Source: Streptomyces turgidiscabies Car8 (GTDB lineage Bacteria > Actinomycetota > Actinomycetes > Streptomycetales > Streptomycetaceae). From it: DNA of 64,000 nt. Positions 54,656 to 63,416 of the stretch are shown one piece after another. Position numbers and translations under genes: made by a program. Each line of letters begins with the position of its first letter. Position 1 is the first letter of the stretch. The stretch lies in the NCBI RefSeq assembly GCF_000331005.1, contig NZ_AEJB01000361.1, forward strand, positions 62,001-126,000. The letters are read 5' to 3'. The notes below the pieces were generated by a model. That model made no database searches, was not told the origin of the DNA, and was given only the letters and a program-made list of their open reading frames with translations.

Positions 54656-55399
54656 TCAGACGATCACGTCAACGAGCATGAAGGCCGCCACTGCCAGCAG
54701 TACGCCGGCGAAAACTCTCTGAAGAGTGGTGCCGGAGATCTTCGTCGCGAGGCGTTTGCCGTCCCAGGCTCCGAGGATCGCGGCTCCGGTGAAGGGGCCG
54801 ATGACCTCCCAGTGGAGCCCGCCACCGGTGCCGGTGCGAGCGGCGAGCGCGGCGAGGGAGTTCACCGTGATGACGAGCAGGCTGGTGCCCACCGCCCGCC
54901 GCATGGCCAGTCCCAGGACGCCCACCAGGGCGGGCACGGCGAGGAATCCCCCGCCGACCCCCAGAAAGCCCGTCACGGCGCCGAGTCCGGCACCGGCGCC
55001 AGCCGCCCTGCCGGGACGGATCCGGTCCGGCGGCCCGGACGCGGACGGACGCAACATACGCAGAGCCGCCAGCGCGGCGATGACCGCGAACGCCGCCGTC
55101 AGCACCGCTTCGGGCAGGCGCCCTGCAACAGCTCCGGCGAGAAAGGCGGGGACGATGCCCGCCGCAGCGAACAACGCCCCTGTCTTCCATGCCACGTTCC
55201 CGCCGCGGGCGTGGGCGTACAGGGCGGTGGCGGAGGTGGCGGTGACGATGATCAGGCTGGCGGTGGTGGCGGCGGCCGGGGTGAAGCCGAGCAGATAGAT
55301 CAGTGCCGGTACGGCAAGGACGCTGCCACCGCCGCCGAGGGCCCCGAGCGCGAGACCGATGACGGCCCCGGCGATGAGGGCGAGAACGAGTACGGTCAC
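54656..55399 (-). CDS. TauE/SafE-family sulfite/anion exporter
   Basis: Start GTG 55399 overlaps the preceding rhodanese stop (GTGA) and gives 247 residues. Repeated TauE motifs GALGGGGSVLAVPALIYLLG and GFLGVGGGFLAVPALVGVLG, with about seven membrane helices, define the family. In cst-type operons such a protein exports sulfite formed from persulfide oxidation. Overlapping translation with a rhodanese supports that role here. Confidence 0.9.
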   Translation of the reverse strand: MTVLVLALIAGAVIGLALGALGGGGSVLAVPALIYLLGFTPAAATTASLIIVTATSATALYAHARGGNVAWKTGALFAAAGIVPAFLAGAVAGRLPEAVLTAAFAVIAALAALRMLRPSASGPPDRIRPGRAAGAGAGLGAVTGFLGVGGGFLAVPALVGVLGLAMRRAVGTSLLVITVNSLAALAARTGTGGGLHWEVIGPFTGAAILGAWDGKRLATKISGTTLQRVFAGVLLAVAAFMLVDVIV

Positions 55400-55761
55400 G
55401 CTATCCGGCCGCTGTTCCCGCGTTCGTCGACGACCGGGTGCCCGGCGGCGGCCCACGCGTTCATACCGCCCTCGACGTCCACCACCTGCGCTCCGCGGTC
55501 GGTGAGGAGCTTCGCGGCCTGCTGGGAGCGGTGTCCACTGCGGCAGATCACCACCAGCGGACGGCCCTGCGCCTCGGCGGGCAGGATGGCGCCGGCGACC
55601 AGGTTCGTCAGCGGTACGTGGATGGCGCCCGGGGCGTGGCCCGAGTTCCATTCGGGCTTCTCGCGGACGTCCAGCAGGACGGCGTCAGGCCGGTCGCCGC
55701 TGGTACGGCTGTGTGCCTCGTCGACCGTGACACGGGGCCCGTTTCGGCGAAAGAGGAACAT
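55396..55761 (-). CDS. Single-domain rhodanese
   Basis: ATG 55761 with AAGGAAG gives 121 residues: VTVDEAHSRTSG, VLLDVREKPEWNSGHAPGAI and the active loop CRSGHRS, where the Cys forms the persulfide. GGMNAWAAAGHPVV ends the fold. It lies 35 bases after the CstB-like gene and is translationally coupled to TauE. It likely passes sulfane sulfur between partners of this operon. Confidence 0.92.
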   Translation of the reverse strand: MFLFRRNGPRVTVDEAHSRTSGDRPDAVLLDVREKPEWNSGHAPGAIHVPLTNLVAGAILPAEAQGRPLVVICRSGHRSQQAAKLLTDRGAQVVDVEGGMNAWAAAGHPVVDERGNSGRIA

Positions 55762-55796
55762 CACACGCTTCCTTCCTTGCGGGAGATCGGCCGAAC

Positions 55797-57161
55797 TCAG
55801 GCGGAGGCCAGGGGCAGCCCGGCATCCGCCGCGGCGTCGAAGGCGTCGTCGACGGCGACCACCTTGCGGCCGGCGGCATCGAGGAGGGAGGCGGCGATCG
55901 CCGCGCGCATCCCGCCGGCGCAGTGCACCCACACCGTCCCGTCCGGCACCTCGCCGATACGGCCGTGCAGCTCGTGGATCGGGATGTGGACCGAGCCGTC
56001 GATGTAGCCGCCTACGCGCTCCGAGTCCCGGCGCACATCCAGGACGACCACCTCGTCGCCGCGCTCGCGCACCTGGGCAAGGTCGGCGAAGCGGGCACGC
56101 GGGAAAGAAGCGAGCCTCTCGCCCTCATGGACCCAGCCGGCCGGGTCGCCGGTGGCGGCGGCGGCCGGGCGGTCGATGCCTACCCGCGCGAGTTCCCGCT
56201 GCGCGGCGCTGATCTGCTCCGGGGTGTCGGCGAGCAGGGTGACGGGCTTGCCCCAGGGGATCAGCCAGGCCAGGTAGGTGGCGAGCTTGCCCTCGCCCTC
56301 GAAGTTGAACGAGCCGGCCACGTGCCCCTCGGCGAAGGCCATGCGGCTGCGCAGGTCCACCACCCACTCACCGGCGGCCAGCCGGGAGGAGATTTCGCCT
56401 GCATCCGCACGCCTCGGCGGGGTGAGGTCGACGGGGGCGGGGCCGGCGGCGTTGGCCGGGCCCATGTGCGCGTAGTAGGCGGGCACGTCCTCCAGCCCGG
56501 CGAGCATCCGCTGAACGAAGGTGTCCACGTCCAGGGTGAGCGCGTCGTTGCTGGTGCGTTCCTTGCCGATCGTGGTCGCGTCCCCCTCGGCCTGGGCGGA
56601 GGAGCAGAAGCTGCCGAACCCGTGGGTGGGCAGCACCGGCACCTCGTCGTCCAGCTCGGCGGTCAGGCGGTGGGCGGAGGCGTGCTGGGCCCGGGCCAGC
56701 TGCTCCGTCAGCCGAGGCTCCACCAGGTCAGGGCGGCCCACCGTACCGATCAGCAGCGATCCGCCGGTGAACGCCGCCACGCCGCGCCCGTCCTGCTCCA
56801 GGACGTAGGAGGTGTGGTGCGGGGTGTGCCCGGGCGTGGCGATCGCACGCAGGACCAGACCCGCGTCCACGTCCACGGTGTCGCCATCGGCGACCGGGGT
56901 GCGGGCGAAGGACACGTGCGCCGCGGCCGGCACCAGATAGGAGGCGCCGGTGACGCGGGCCAACTCCAGGCCACCGGTGACGTAGTCGTTGTGCACGTGG
57001 GTCTCCGCCACGTACGCGATGCGCACCCCGCGCCTGGCGGCGGCGGCGATCACCTGGTCGATGTCGCGCGGCGGATCGATAACCACCGCGGCAGCGGCCC
57101 CGCCGGCCAGGTAGCTGCGGTTGCCCAGACCCTCGAACTCAAGAGTGTCGACGAAGAACAC
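55797..57161 (-). CDS. cstB: Metallo-beta-lactamase-fold persulfide dioxygenase with rhodanese domains (CstB-like)
   Basis: The 454-residue protein begins with an ETHE1-type metallo-beta-lactamase domain: metal ligands in ETHVHNDYV, ATPGHTPHHTSY, a central Asp near GRPD, and PTHGFGS. Two rhodanese domains follow. The first (WVVDLRSRMAFAEGHVAGSF) lacks a catalytic Cys. The second (LDVRRDSERVGGYIDGSVHI) has it in WVHCAGGMRAA. The same layout is found in CstB, which oxidises persulfides to thiosulfate. It is the first gene of the leftward operon with rhodanese, TauE and the membrane rhodanese. Two identical operators at 57188-57204 and 57225-57241 lie directly upstream. Confidence 0.88.
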   Translation of the reverse strand: MFFVDTLEFEGLGNRSYLAGGAAAAVVIDPPRDIDQVIAAAARRGVRIAYVAETHVHNDYVTGGLELARVTGASYLVPAAAHVSFARTPVADGDTVDVDAGLVLRAIATPGHTPHHTSYVLEQDGRGVAAFTGGSLLIGTVGRPDLVEPRLTEQLARAQHASAHRLTAELDDEVPVLPTHGFGSFCSSAQAEGDATTIGKERTSNDALTLDVDTFVQRMLAGLEDVPAYYAHMGPANAAGPAPVDLTPPRRADAGEISSRLAAGEWVVDLRSRMAFAEGHVAGSFNFEGEGKLATYLAWLIPWGKPVTLLADTPEQISAAQRELARVGIDRPAAAATGDPAGWVHEGERLASFPRARFADLAQVRERGDEVVVLDVRRDSERVGGYIDGSVHIPIHELHGRIGEVPDGTVWVHCAGGMRAAIAASLLDAAGRKVVAVDDAFDAAADAGLPLASA

Positions 57162-57187
57162 GACTGCGGCTCCTCCACAAGAACGGT

Positions 57188-57204
57188 GTACCCCGGGGGG
57201 TATT
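57188..57204. promoter_or_regulatory. CstR-type operator 1
   Basis: GTACCCCGGGGGGTATT, with TACCC/GGGTA arms, 26 bases upstream of the CstB-like start. The identical 17-mer recurs 37 bases further at 57225-57241. Confidence 0.7.
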
Positions 57205-57224
57205 CGGCACCTACCCTAACAGGG

Positions 57225-57241
57225 GTACCCCGGGGGGTATT
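57225..57241. promoter_or_regulatory. CstR-type operator 2
   Basis: GTACCCCGGGGGGTATT, exact repeat of operator 1. The 37-base spacing is about 3.5 helical turns. Confidence 0.7.
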
Positions 57242-57299
57242 CCTGTGGTCCTGGACGTCCCCCATATCTCCGGGTGCGGCATTGCGTCCGCTGCGCCGG

Positions 57300-57316
57300 G
57301 TACCCGGCGGGGTATC
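57300..57316. promoter_or_regulatory. CstR-type operator 3
   Basis: GTACCCGGCGGGGTATC, a variant of the other two sites, 42 bases before the GTG of the DUF302 gene; it would control the rightward transcript. Confidence 0.6.
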
Positions 57317-57357
57317 AAGGAACCGGGTTTTCCGCCTCACCGAAGGAGCAGCGCACC

Positions 57358-57755
57358 GTGTCCTACGACCGCACCGTCCGACTGGCCGTCACCGACTTCG
57401 ACGCCGCCACCGCCGCCGTCCGCCAGGCCTTGGCCGACCAGGGGTTCGGCATCCTCACCGAGATCGACGTCCAGGCCACGCTGAAGGCCAAGCTCGGCCA
57501 CGACATGGAGAACTACCTAATCCTGGGCGCCTGCAACCCGCCGCTCGCCCACCACGCCCTGGAGGCCTACCGCTCCATCGGCCTGCTCCTGCCCTGCAAC
57601 GTCGTCGTCCGCCGCGACGGCGACCACACGCTCGTCCAGGCCCTCGACCCGGACACCATGGTCACCTCACCGGCCTGGACGCCCTCAAGCCCGTCGCCGA
57701 CGAAGCCACCGCCCGACTCGACGCCGCGCTCAGCGCCCTGGCCGCCACCTGCCCT
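57358..57755 (+). pseudogene. DUF302 protein gene with C-terminal frameshift
   Basis: GTG 57358 follows GAAGGAG. VRLAVTDFDAATAAVRQALA, DQGFGILTEIDVQATLKAKL and YLILGACNPPLAHHALEAYR are classic DUF302, with LLLPCNVVVRRDGDHTLVQA continuing the fold. After DPDTMV (about 57660) the expected continuation LTGLDALKPVADEATARLDA is in another frame, so one base is missing. As read, the product has a foreign tail. DUF302 proteins accompany persulfide-handling and CsoR-regulated genes. The 3' end is cut off by an aldolase remnant on the other strand. Confidence 0.78.
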
Positions 57756-57789
57756 CTCCCCGGTTCGGCATCTGGCCGACCCCGGCACG

Positions 57790-58074
57790 CGGTGCGCGGA
57801 TCGTGCCCACGCCTGGCAGCAGGAGAGTGGTGAGCCGGGCCCGTTTCAGTACGGAGGCCGCGGTCTCGATCCACTCCCAGTCGGTGTGCGAGCCGGGCCC
57901 GTAGTTGACCGAACTGCCCGCCAGACCGTCGCCGTGTGCGATCTCGATCGCGTCCACGCCGGCCTCGTCGAGCGCTGTCACGATGCGGGCGACATCGACA
58001 GGGCTGATGCGGTGGCGAACGGCGTGCATGCCGTCCCGGAGGGTGACGTCCTGGACGTAGATCTGCGTGGTCAT
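57790..58074 (-). pseudogene. 4-hydroxy-2-oxovalerate aldolase, N-terminal remnant
   Basis: ATG 58074 overlaps the preceding gene's stop (ATGA). [40 protein letters not shown] and [20 protein letters not shown] match the DmpG/BphI/HsaF family up to LLLPGVGTI. Then homology stops where the DUF302 remnant begins. About 90 of roughly 340 residues remain. The intact enzyme splits 4-hydroxy-2-oxoacids at the end of meta-cleavage pathways. Confidence 0.78.
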
Positions 58075-58520
58075 CGGCTGTCCGCCTTCGCTGCGGCGAT
58101 CCGCTCGGCGACTTGGAGTCCCGCCGCGGTCATGATGTCGAGGTTGCCTGCGTAGGCGGGCAGATAGTGTGCGGCGCCCTCGACCTCCAGGAACACCGAC
58201 ACCTGATGGGTGGGGCGCCGGGTGCCGGCTTCGAGCAGGGTGTCCAGTGGCTGGTCGCCGGGGATCTCGGTGATCTGCGTCTGCTGTTTGAGCCGATACC
58301 CCGGGACGTAGGCCGCCACGTCGGCCACCATCTTCTCGATGCTCTGCCGGATATCGGACCAGGCGGCCGGGTCGGGGGCGTCGACCAGGACGAAGACCGT
58401 GTCACGCATGATCAGCGGCGGCTCGGCGGGGTTCAGGACGATGATCGCCTTGCCGCGCTGTGCGCCGCCGACCTTCTCGATCGCTCCGGCGGTCGTCGTG
58501 GTCTCGGATCGCACGAAGGC
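58071..58520 (-). pseudogene. Acetaldehyde dehydrogenase (acylating), C-terminal remnant
   Basis: [80 protein letters not shown] and [16 protein letters not shown] are the C-terminal half of DmpF/BphJ/HsaG. The N-terminal NAD domain and catalytic Cys are missing. It is coupled to the aldolase remnant, the usual channelling pair of meta-cleavage pathways. Confidence 0.8.
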
Positions 58521-58766
58521 GCGGCCTGCTCGCGACTTTGGGTGAGCGAGCCGTGGCGGAGGCACGGCTGATGTTCCCGCATCAGCCTCCAAGCGCACGA
58601 GTCCGGCTGGACGCCCTCGGACCGAGCCTGGCGGACGAACTGGCACGGATGCACAGAAGGGCTCCGTTCCGCGGCAGCACGGCTCTCAGATCGTCGTTCT
58701 CCACGGACCTCAGACGATCCTGCTTTCCTACCGCAGGAGGTGAGCAGAGCCCGATGCGAGCATTTC
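58521..58766. other. Unassigned stretch between the dehydrogenase and lutC remnants
   Basis: No gene is supported. A plus-strand segment ([40 protein letters not shown]) looks protein-like but lacks a start and a family. Confidence 0.35.
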
Positions 58767-59405
58767 CTACTCGCCATTCCTGTTCACCGGGATCACTTCC
58801 AGGGTGCGCGAACCGTGCACCCCCTCGACCCGGTCCAGCCCGACGTCGCTGGTCGCTGAAGAACCGGAGATCCACGTCAACGGACTTACCGGTTCGAGGC
58901 GTTCGAGGCCCTGCGGCACCGCGGAGACGACCTGGTCCGGGACCCGTACGACGCAGATGCGCTGGTCGGGCATGAGCGTGATGCGGCGGCGGCCCTGGCC
59001 GGGGGAGCCGTCGAGGACGACGGTGCCGGACTCGGCGACGGCCACCGCGCACGCCGTCACCACACTGTCGATCCGGTCCAGCTCGTGCGGGGTGCTCGGC
59101 CCGGTCCGGGACCTGCTCGGCGTCGGCGTCCGCGAGCCAGGACTGCTCCAGCCCCGACGGCACCAGGACCGTCTGGAACCCCGCGCCGCCGGCATCCCGG
59201 CGAGCGTCGCGGGCAGGTCCGCTGCGGTGCAGTGGTGCACGATCGCCCGGTAGTCGGCGAGGTTCTCGGCCAGGAGGTCCGCCGTCTCCTCGACGCCGCG
59301 GTCCCCGTGCTCCCGCAGATACGTCCGCTCGATCGGAGCGTCCTCGCCCGAGACATCGGACAGCGCGCGCCGCACCCGGCCCAGGATCCGCTCCCTGCTG
59401 CTCAC
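58767..59405 (-). CDS. lutC: LutC/YkgG-type LUD-domain protein with an internal out-of-frame block
   Basis: GTG 59405 overlaps the LutB stop (GTGA) after a G-rich ribosome site. SSRERILGRVRRAL opens a LUD domain; ELDRIDSVVTACAVAVAESG, TVVLDGSPGQGRRRITLMPD and the C-terminal LTWISGSSATSDVGLDRVEG are conserved. Between about 59205 and 59110 the frame reads SRRSWCRRGWSSPG, whereas the neighbouring frame gives the expected FQTVLVPSGLEQSWLADADA. Two opposite one-base changes therefore leave the gene open but scramble about 30 residues. LutC assembles with LutA and LutB for L-lactate oxidation. Activity is doubtful unless the changes are sequence errors. Confidence 0.72.
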   Translation of the reverse strand: MSSRERILGRVRRALSDVSGEDAPIERTYLREHGDRGVEETADLLAENLADYRAIVHHCTAADLPATLAGMPAARGSRRSWCRRGWSSPGSRTPTPSRSRTGPSTPHELDRIDSVVTACAVAVAESGTVVLDGSPGQGRRRITLMPDQRICVVRVPDQVVSAVPQGLERLEPVSPLTWISGSSATSDVGLDRVEGVHGSRTLEVIPVNRNGE

Positions 59406-60005
59406 TTCGAGCCCCCCTTCTCCGAGCGGCCGCCGTCGGTCCGCGGCCACCAGTCGCGGAACGGCTCCACGGGTAGGGCCGGAAGATCCCGGGTACCGCT
59501 CCAGGCCTGCCCGGCCCCGGAAGCGAACGCGGATGCAGCCGCCGGGTGCGCGAGGTCGGCCGCTGTCCGGTGCGCAGGACACCGGGGCGGGCGAACGCCC
59601 AGCGGGCCGCCCGCATCGCCGCCCGCTCGGCCGCGTGCCCCTTGGCGGGCTTGAGCACCACCTTGTTGCCCTCGCGGACCACCAGCCCGCCCTGAACGAC
59701 CCGTTCCCGCAGATGCACCAGCACCTCGGGGATGTCGATGGCGACCGGGCAGACCTTGTAGCAGGCCCCGCACAGCGAGGAGGCGTACGGCAGCGGGGCG
59801 TCGATCTCGCTTTCCGTGCCGCGCAGTTGGGGGCTGAGGATCGCACCGATCGGGCCCGGTTAGACCGAGCCGCAGGCGTGGCCGGAAGCGTGGCCGCAGG
59901 CCCACTCGTAGACCGGGCAGACGTTGAGACAGGCCGAGCAGCAGATGCAGTGCAGGGCCTGGCGGCCGACCTCGTCGGCGACGGAATCGGAGCGAAGCGG
60001 CCGAC
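59402..60005 (-). pseudogene. LutB-type iron-sulfur protein, C-terminal remnant
   Basis: Frames joined leftward give ALHCICCSACLNVCPVYEW (first cluster), then a stop (TAG near 59861) where PGPIGAILSPQL should follow. LPYASSLCGACYKVCPVAID (second cluster), LVHLRERVVQGGLVVREGNK and, after another shift, DLPALPVEPFRDWWPRTDG follow to the stop at 59402. The N-terminal LUD domain and LutA are missing. LutB is the electron-carrying subunit of the lactate-utilisation complex. Multiple lesions make this a pseudogene. Confidence 0.75.
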
Positions 60006-60174
60006 TTCGAAGAATCGGCACGCTCAACAGGAACCGGGTCCAACGCCCGCGCGGATCACCCCCTGCAGGAGACAGGCATACTCGAATCCCGAACGTTGAT
60101 AGTTTTCTGATGTGGACCACTTCCAGATCGGCGTGCGGTCAACTCCTGGCGCCGCCCACACGCCGATGGGCTCC

Positions 60175-62445
60175 TCAGTACCGTCGTGCACCCGCGCCGC
60201 TCACCGGGGCTGCCGCCCGGTCGGCGTCGCGCGGCTGCCGTGCCGCCCGATCCCATCCCGCCGGCCCGGACGCCTGCGTCAGCCTGCTCGTCAGTCGCTC
60301 CCCCTCGATGTCCATGTCCGGCAGCGCTCGGTGCAGGAACCGGGGCAGCCACCATGCCTTACGGCCCAGGACCGCCATCACGGCGGGGACAAGCGTCATC
60401 CGGACAACGAACGCGTCCAGGAGCACGCCGACGCCGAGCGCAAAGCCCATGCCTTTGATGACCTGCATGTCGGCGAAGACGAACGACCCGAACACCGCGA
60501 TCATGATCAGCGCGGCAGCGATCACGACCTTCGCGCCGTGCCCGAATCCGCGGACCATCGCCTCGACCGGCGGCAGCCCATGGGCGTACTCCTCCCGCAT
60601 CCGGGAGACGAGAAAGACCTCGTAGTCCATAGCGAGGCCGAAGAGGATGCCCACCAGCAGCATCGGCAGGAAACTCAGGACCGGGCCGGTGGTCTTGATG
60701 CCGAGCAGGTCGGAGAGCCAGCCCCACTGGAACACCGCCACCAGCGCGCCCAGCGAAGCACCGAGGGACAGCAGGAACCCCAGGGCCGCCTTGAGCGGGA
60801 CGGCGAGGGCGCGGAACACCACGACGAGGAGGAGGAGCGCCAGGCCCATCACCAGCAGGCAGTACACGGGCAGGGCGGAGGAGAGCTTGTTCGCCACGTC
60901 GATGTTGACGGCGGTGGTGCCGGTGACATTGATCTCGGTGCCGCTGTTCTTCTCCACGGCGCCTCGGGCGTTCCGTATCTCTGCCAGGACCCGCTTGGTC
61001 GTCTCGGTCTCCGGGCCACCGGTGGATGTGACGCTGAGCAGTGCCGCATGACCGGACTCGGCACGGACCGCGGGGGTCACGGAGGCCACCCCAGGCAGGT
61101 CCCGCACCACACCGGCCATGCGCTCGGCGGCCGGGACGACCTCCGTCCTTTCACCCTGTACCAGCACGACCAGCGTGCCGCTGTAGCCGGGGCCGAATCC
61201 GTCGTCCACGAGCTTCTGTGCCCTGCCCGCGGAGGTGTCGGGATCCTGCGTGCCGCCGAGCCCCAGTCGGAGATCCGCCGCAGGGACAGCGAGGACGCCC
61301 AGGCCCACCAGAGAGACGAGCAAGACGCTCCACCGGCGGCGGGCCACCATGGCCGCCCAACGCTGCCCTGCGGGCTGACGTGCCGAGACGGGGGCGCGCT
61401 CGACGGAACGACGCAGGACGGGGACCGTGCTGGTGGCGATGTTCCGTCCCATCAGGCCGAGTACGGCCGGCAGCAGTGTGACGGCGATCGACACGGAGAC
61501 GACGACCGTCGCCGCAGCACCCAGTCCCATGACGGTAAGGAACGGGATGTTCACCACGGAGAGCGCGGCCAGTGCGATGACGACGGTCGCGCCGGCGAAG
61601 ACGACCGCTCCACCGGCCGTCCCGGTCGCCAGGCCGGCCGACTCCTCTGGTTCCATGCCCGCCCTGACCTGGGTCTGGTGCCTGGAGACGATGAACAGGG
61701 CGTAGTCGATGCCCACGGCCAGGCCCAGCATCACGGCGAGGATCACCGAGGTGCTGTCCATCGTGACGACGCTGGTCAGACTCAGCAGGCCGAGCACACC
61801 CACGGCAACCCCGACGAGCGCGGTCGCGACGGGAATGACCGCGGCACGCAGGGAGCGGAAGACGAAGACCAGAATGCCCAGGGCGATGAGCACGCCCACG
61901 GCTTCCCCGGGGCCCATCACCTTGACCTCGACCTTGGAGAAGGCGTCTCCGCCGATCTCCCCGGTCAGCCCCTCGCGACGTGCCTCGGCCACGAGTCGCT
62001 CGACGCCGTTGGTGGTCGCCTCGGAAAGGGTGCCGGTCTTGTCGGTGGTGAAGGTCAGTGCGGCGATGCCCGTCCGGCCGTCGGCCGAGACCGTCCCCGA
62101 CGACGCGGAGGGTGCGGTGACCGACCTGACGCCCAGAACATCCGCCGCCTCATCGACCGTTCGCCGTACGATGCGGGCCACGTCGCCGGTCGTGAGGGTC
62201 TCACCGCGTGGGGCCCGAAAGACGATCCTTCCGGTGAGGTGGGACTGGTCGCTGGGGAACTCTGCCTGCACGACGTCGAGCGTGCGCTGGGCCTCGGTAC
62301 CCGGGATGGTCGTCGAGGTGGTGAACGGCTTCATCAGGCCGAGGGCCGCCAGGACCGCGACGAGCAGCAGTACGGACCAAGCGCCGATGACGGACCATTT
62401 CCGCCGGTAGGCGAAACGGCCCAGGCGGTACAGCAGGGTGGACAC
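60175..62445 (-). CDS. MMPL-family RND-type transporter
   Basis: GTG 62445 gives 756 residues; sequence before it is not conserved. Twelve membrane helices occur in two halves. An N-terminal helix (WSVIGAWSVLLLVAVLAALG) and an extracytoplasmic domain precede the first MMPL core (VLIALGILVFVFRSLRAAVI, GIDYALFIVSRHQ). The second half repeats this (LLVGILFGLAMDYEVFLVSR, GAKVVIAAALIMIAVFGSFV). MMPL proteins use proton flow to export lipids or drugs. The gene is divergent from a two-component system (243-base gap), which is therefore its likely regulator. Confidence 0.93.
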   Translation of the reverse strand: MSTLLYRLGRFAYRRKWSVIGAWSVLLLVAVLAALGLMKPFTTSTTIPGTEAQRTLDVVQAEFPSDQSHLTGRIVFRAPRGETLTTGDVARIVRRTVDEAADVLGVRSVTAPSASSGTVSADGRTGIAALTFTTDKTGTLSEATTNGVERLVAEARREGLTGEIGGDAFSKVEVKVMGPGEAVGVLIALGILVFVFRSLRAAVIPVATALVGVAVGVLGLLSLTSVVTMDSTSVILAVMLGLAVGIDYALFIVSRHQTQVRAGMEPEESAGLATGTAGGAVVFAGATVVIALAALSVVNIPFLTVMGLGAAATVVVSVSIAVTLLPAVLGLMGRNIATSTVPVLRRSVERAPVSARQPAGQRWAAMVARRRWSVLLVSLVGLGVLAVPAADLRLGLGGTQDPDTSAGRAQKLVDDGFGPGYSGTLVVLVQGERTEVVPAAERMAGVVRDLPGVASVTPAVRAESGHAALLSVTSTGGPETETTKRVLAEIRNARGAVEKNSGTEINVTGTTAVNIDVANKLSSALPVYCLLVMGLALLLLVVVFRALAVPLKAALGFLLSLGASLGALVAVFQWGWLSDLLGIKTTGPVLSFLPMLLVGILFGLAMDYEVFLVSRMREEYAHGLPPVEAMVRGFGHGAKVVIAAALIMIAVFGSFVFADMQVIKGMGFALGVGVLLDAFVVRMTLVPAVMAVLGRKAWWLPRFLHRALPDMDIEGERLTSRLTQASGPAGWDRAARQPRDADRAAAPVSGAGARRY

Positions 62446-62687
62446 GCGAAGACTCCCGATGGCCGGGGAATGGGAAATGAGCAGTGCCCCGACCGGTGGA
62501 GGACGCCAGTCGCCGAGGCCTGCCTTATCCACCGTAGGAACGCCTCCGGGCCACACTCCGCGAAACGGCCCTTCGGGACCGCTGTTCACACACAACTCCC
62601 ATGGAACGCGCCACGCGGGTCGGAGACGATCAATTGAGCACCGAAGGCGGGCAGGGTCCCGCGGCACTGAGGAAAGGGTTGACGCGC

Positions 62688-63416
62688 ATGCCCGACGAGA
62701 ACGCCGCAGCCGTGGCGGAGTCCGAGCCACCGCTCGGGCGATTGCTCGTCGTCGACGACGAGCCGGCGATCCTGGACACCGTCGGCCGTTTCCTGCGGTT
62801 CATCGGCTACGAGGTCCGGACGGCCGCCACGGTGAAGGAAGCCCTTGCCGAGGCCCGCGACCACCTTCCCGAGCTCATCCTGCTGGACATCATGCTCCCG
62901 GACGGCGACGGCATCGAGGTCATGCGGCGGTTGCGCGCCGACGGCCTCCCGCACGCGGTTGTCTTCCTCACCGCACGTGACACACGTAAGGACCTGGTCA
63001 AGGCACTCGCAGCGGGTGGTGACGACTACGTCACCAAACCGTTCGGTCTCGACGAGGTGGCCGCCCGGATCGGTGCTGTGCTGCGCCGCACCCGCAGACC
63101 CGAGCACGAGAGCTCCGTCCTGCGGGTCGCCGACCTCGAACTCGACCCGGCCACCCACTCCGTACGCCGCGGCGGCACTGCGATCGGTCTCTCCCCGACC
63201 GAGTTCCGGCTGCTGCGCTACCTGATGCTGCACAGCGGTCGGATCGTGCCCCGGGCCCAACTCCTCGAACACGTCTGGTCGTACGACTTCAACGGCGACG
63301 ACACCGTGGTCGCCACGTATATCAGCTACCTGCGCCGCAAACTCGACGCGCTCGGTCCACCCTTGATCCACACCCAGCGGGGCATCGGCTACGCCATCCG
63401 GGAGCCGGGATGCTGA
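62688..63416 (+). CDS. OmpR/PhoB-family response regulator
   Basis: ATG 62688 after GAGGAAAGGG gives 242 residues. The receiver domain has the acidic pair in LLVVDDEPAIL, phospho-acceptor D67 in LILLDIMLPDGDG, T in FLTARD and K in YVTKPFG. A winged-helix output domain (LSPTEFRLLRYLMLHSGRIV, GDDTVVATYISYLRRKLD, IHTQRGIGYAIR) follows. It activates or represses promoters after phosphorylation by the kinase, whose start overlaps its end. Layout and order resemble TcrA/MprA-type systems. The divergent MMPL gene is the probable target. Confidence 0.95.
   Translation: MPDENAAAVAESEPPLGRLLVVDDEPAILDTVGRFLRFIGYEVRTAATVKEALAEARDHLPELILLDIMLPDGDGIEVMRRLRADGLPHAVVFLTARDTRKDLVKALAAGGDDYVTKPFGLDEVAARIGAVLRRTRRPEHESSVLRVADLELDPATHSVRRGGTAIGLSPTEFRLLRYLMLHSGRIVPRAQLLEHVWSYDFNGDDTVVATYISYLRRKLDALGPPLIHTQRGIGYAIREPGC

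Noticed and set aside
55923..57833. 636-codon open frame on the plus strand opposite the CstB-like gene
   Set aside because: It is an antisense shadow; only its last part, at about 57660-57755, is meaningful, as the shifted end of DUF302.
60112..62637. Very long open frame on the plus strand opposite the MMPL gene
   Set aside because: Composition is rich in His, Gly, Arg and Asp with no domain; it mirrors the third-position GC bias of the true minus-strand gene.
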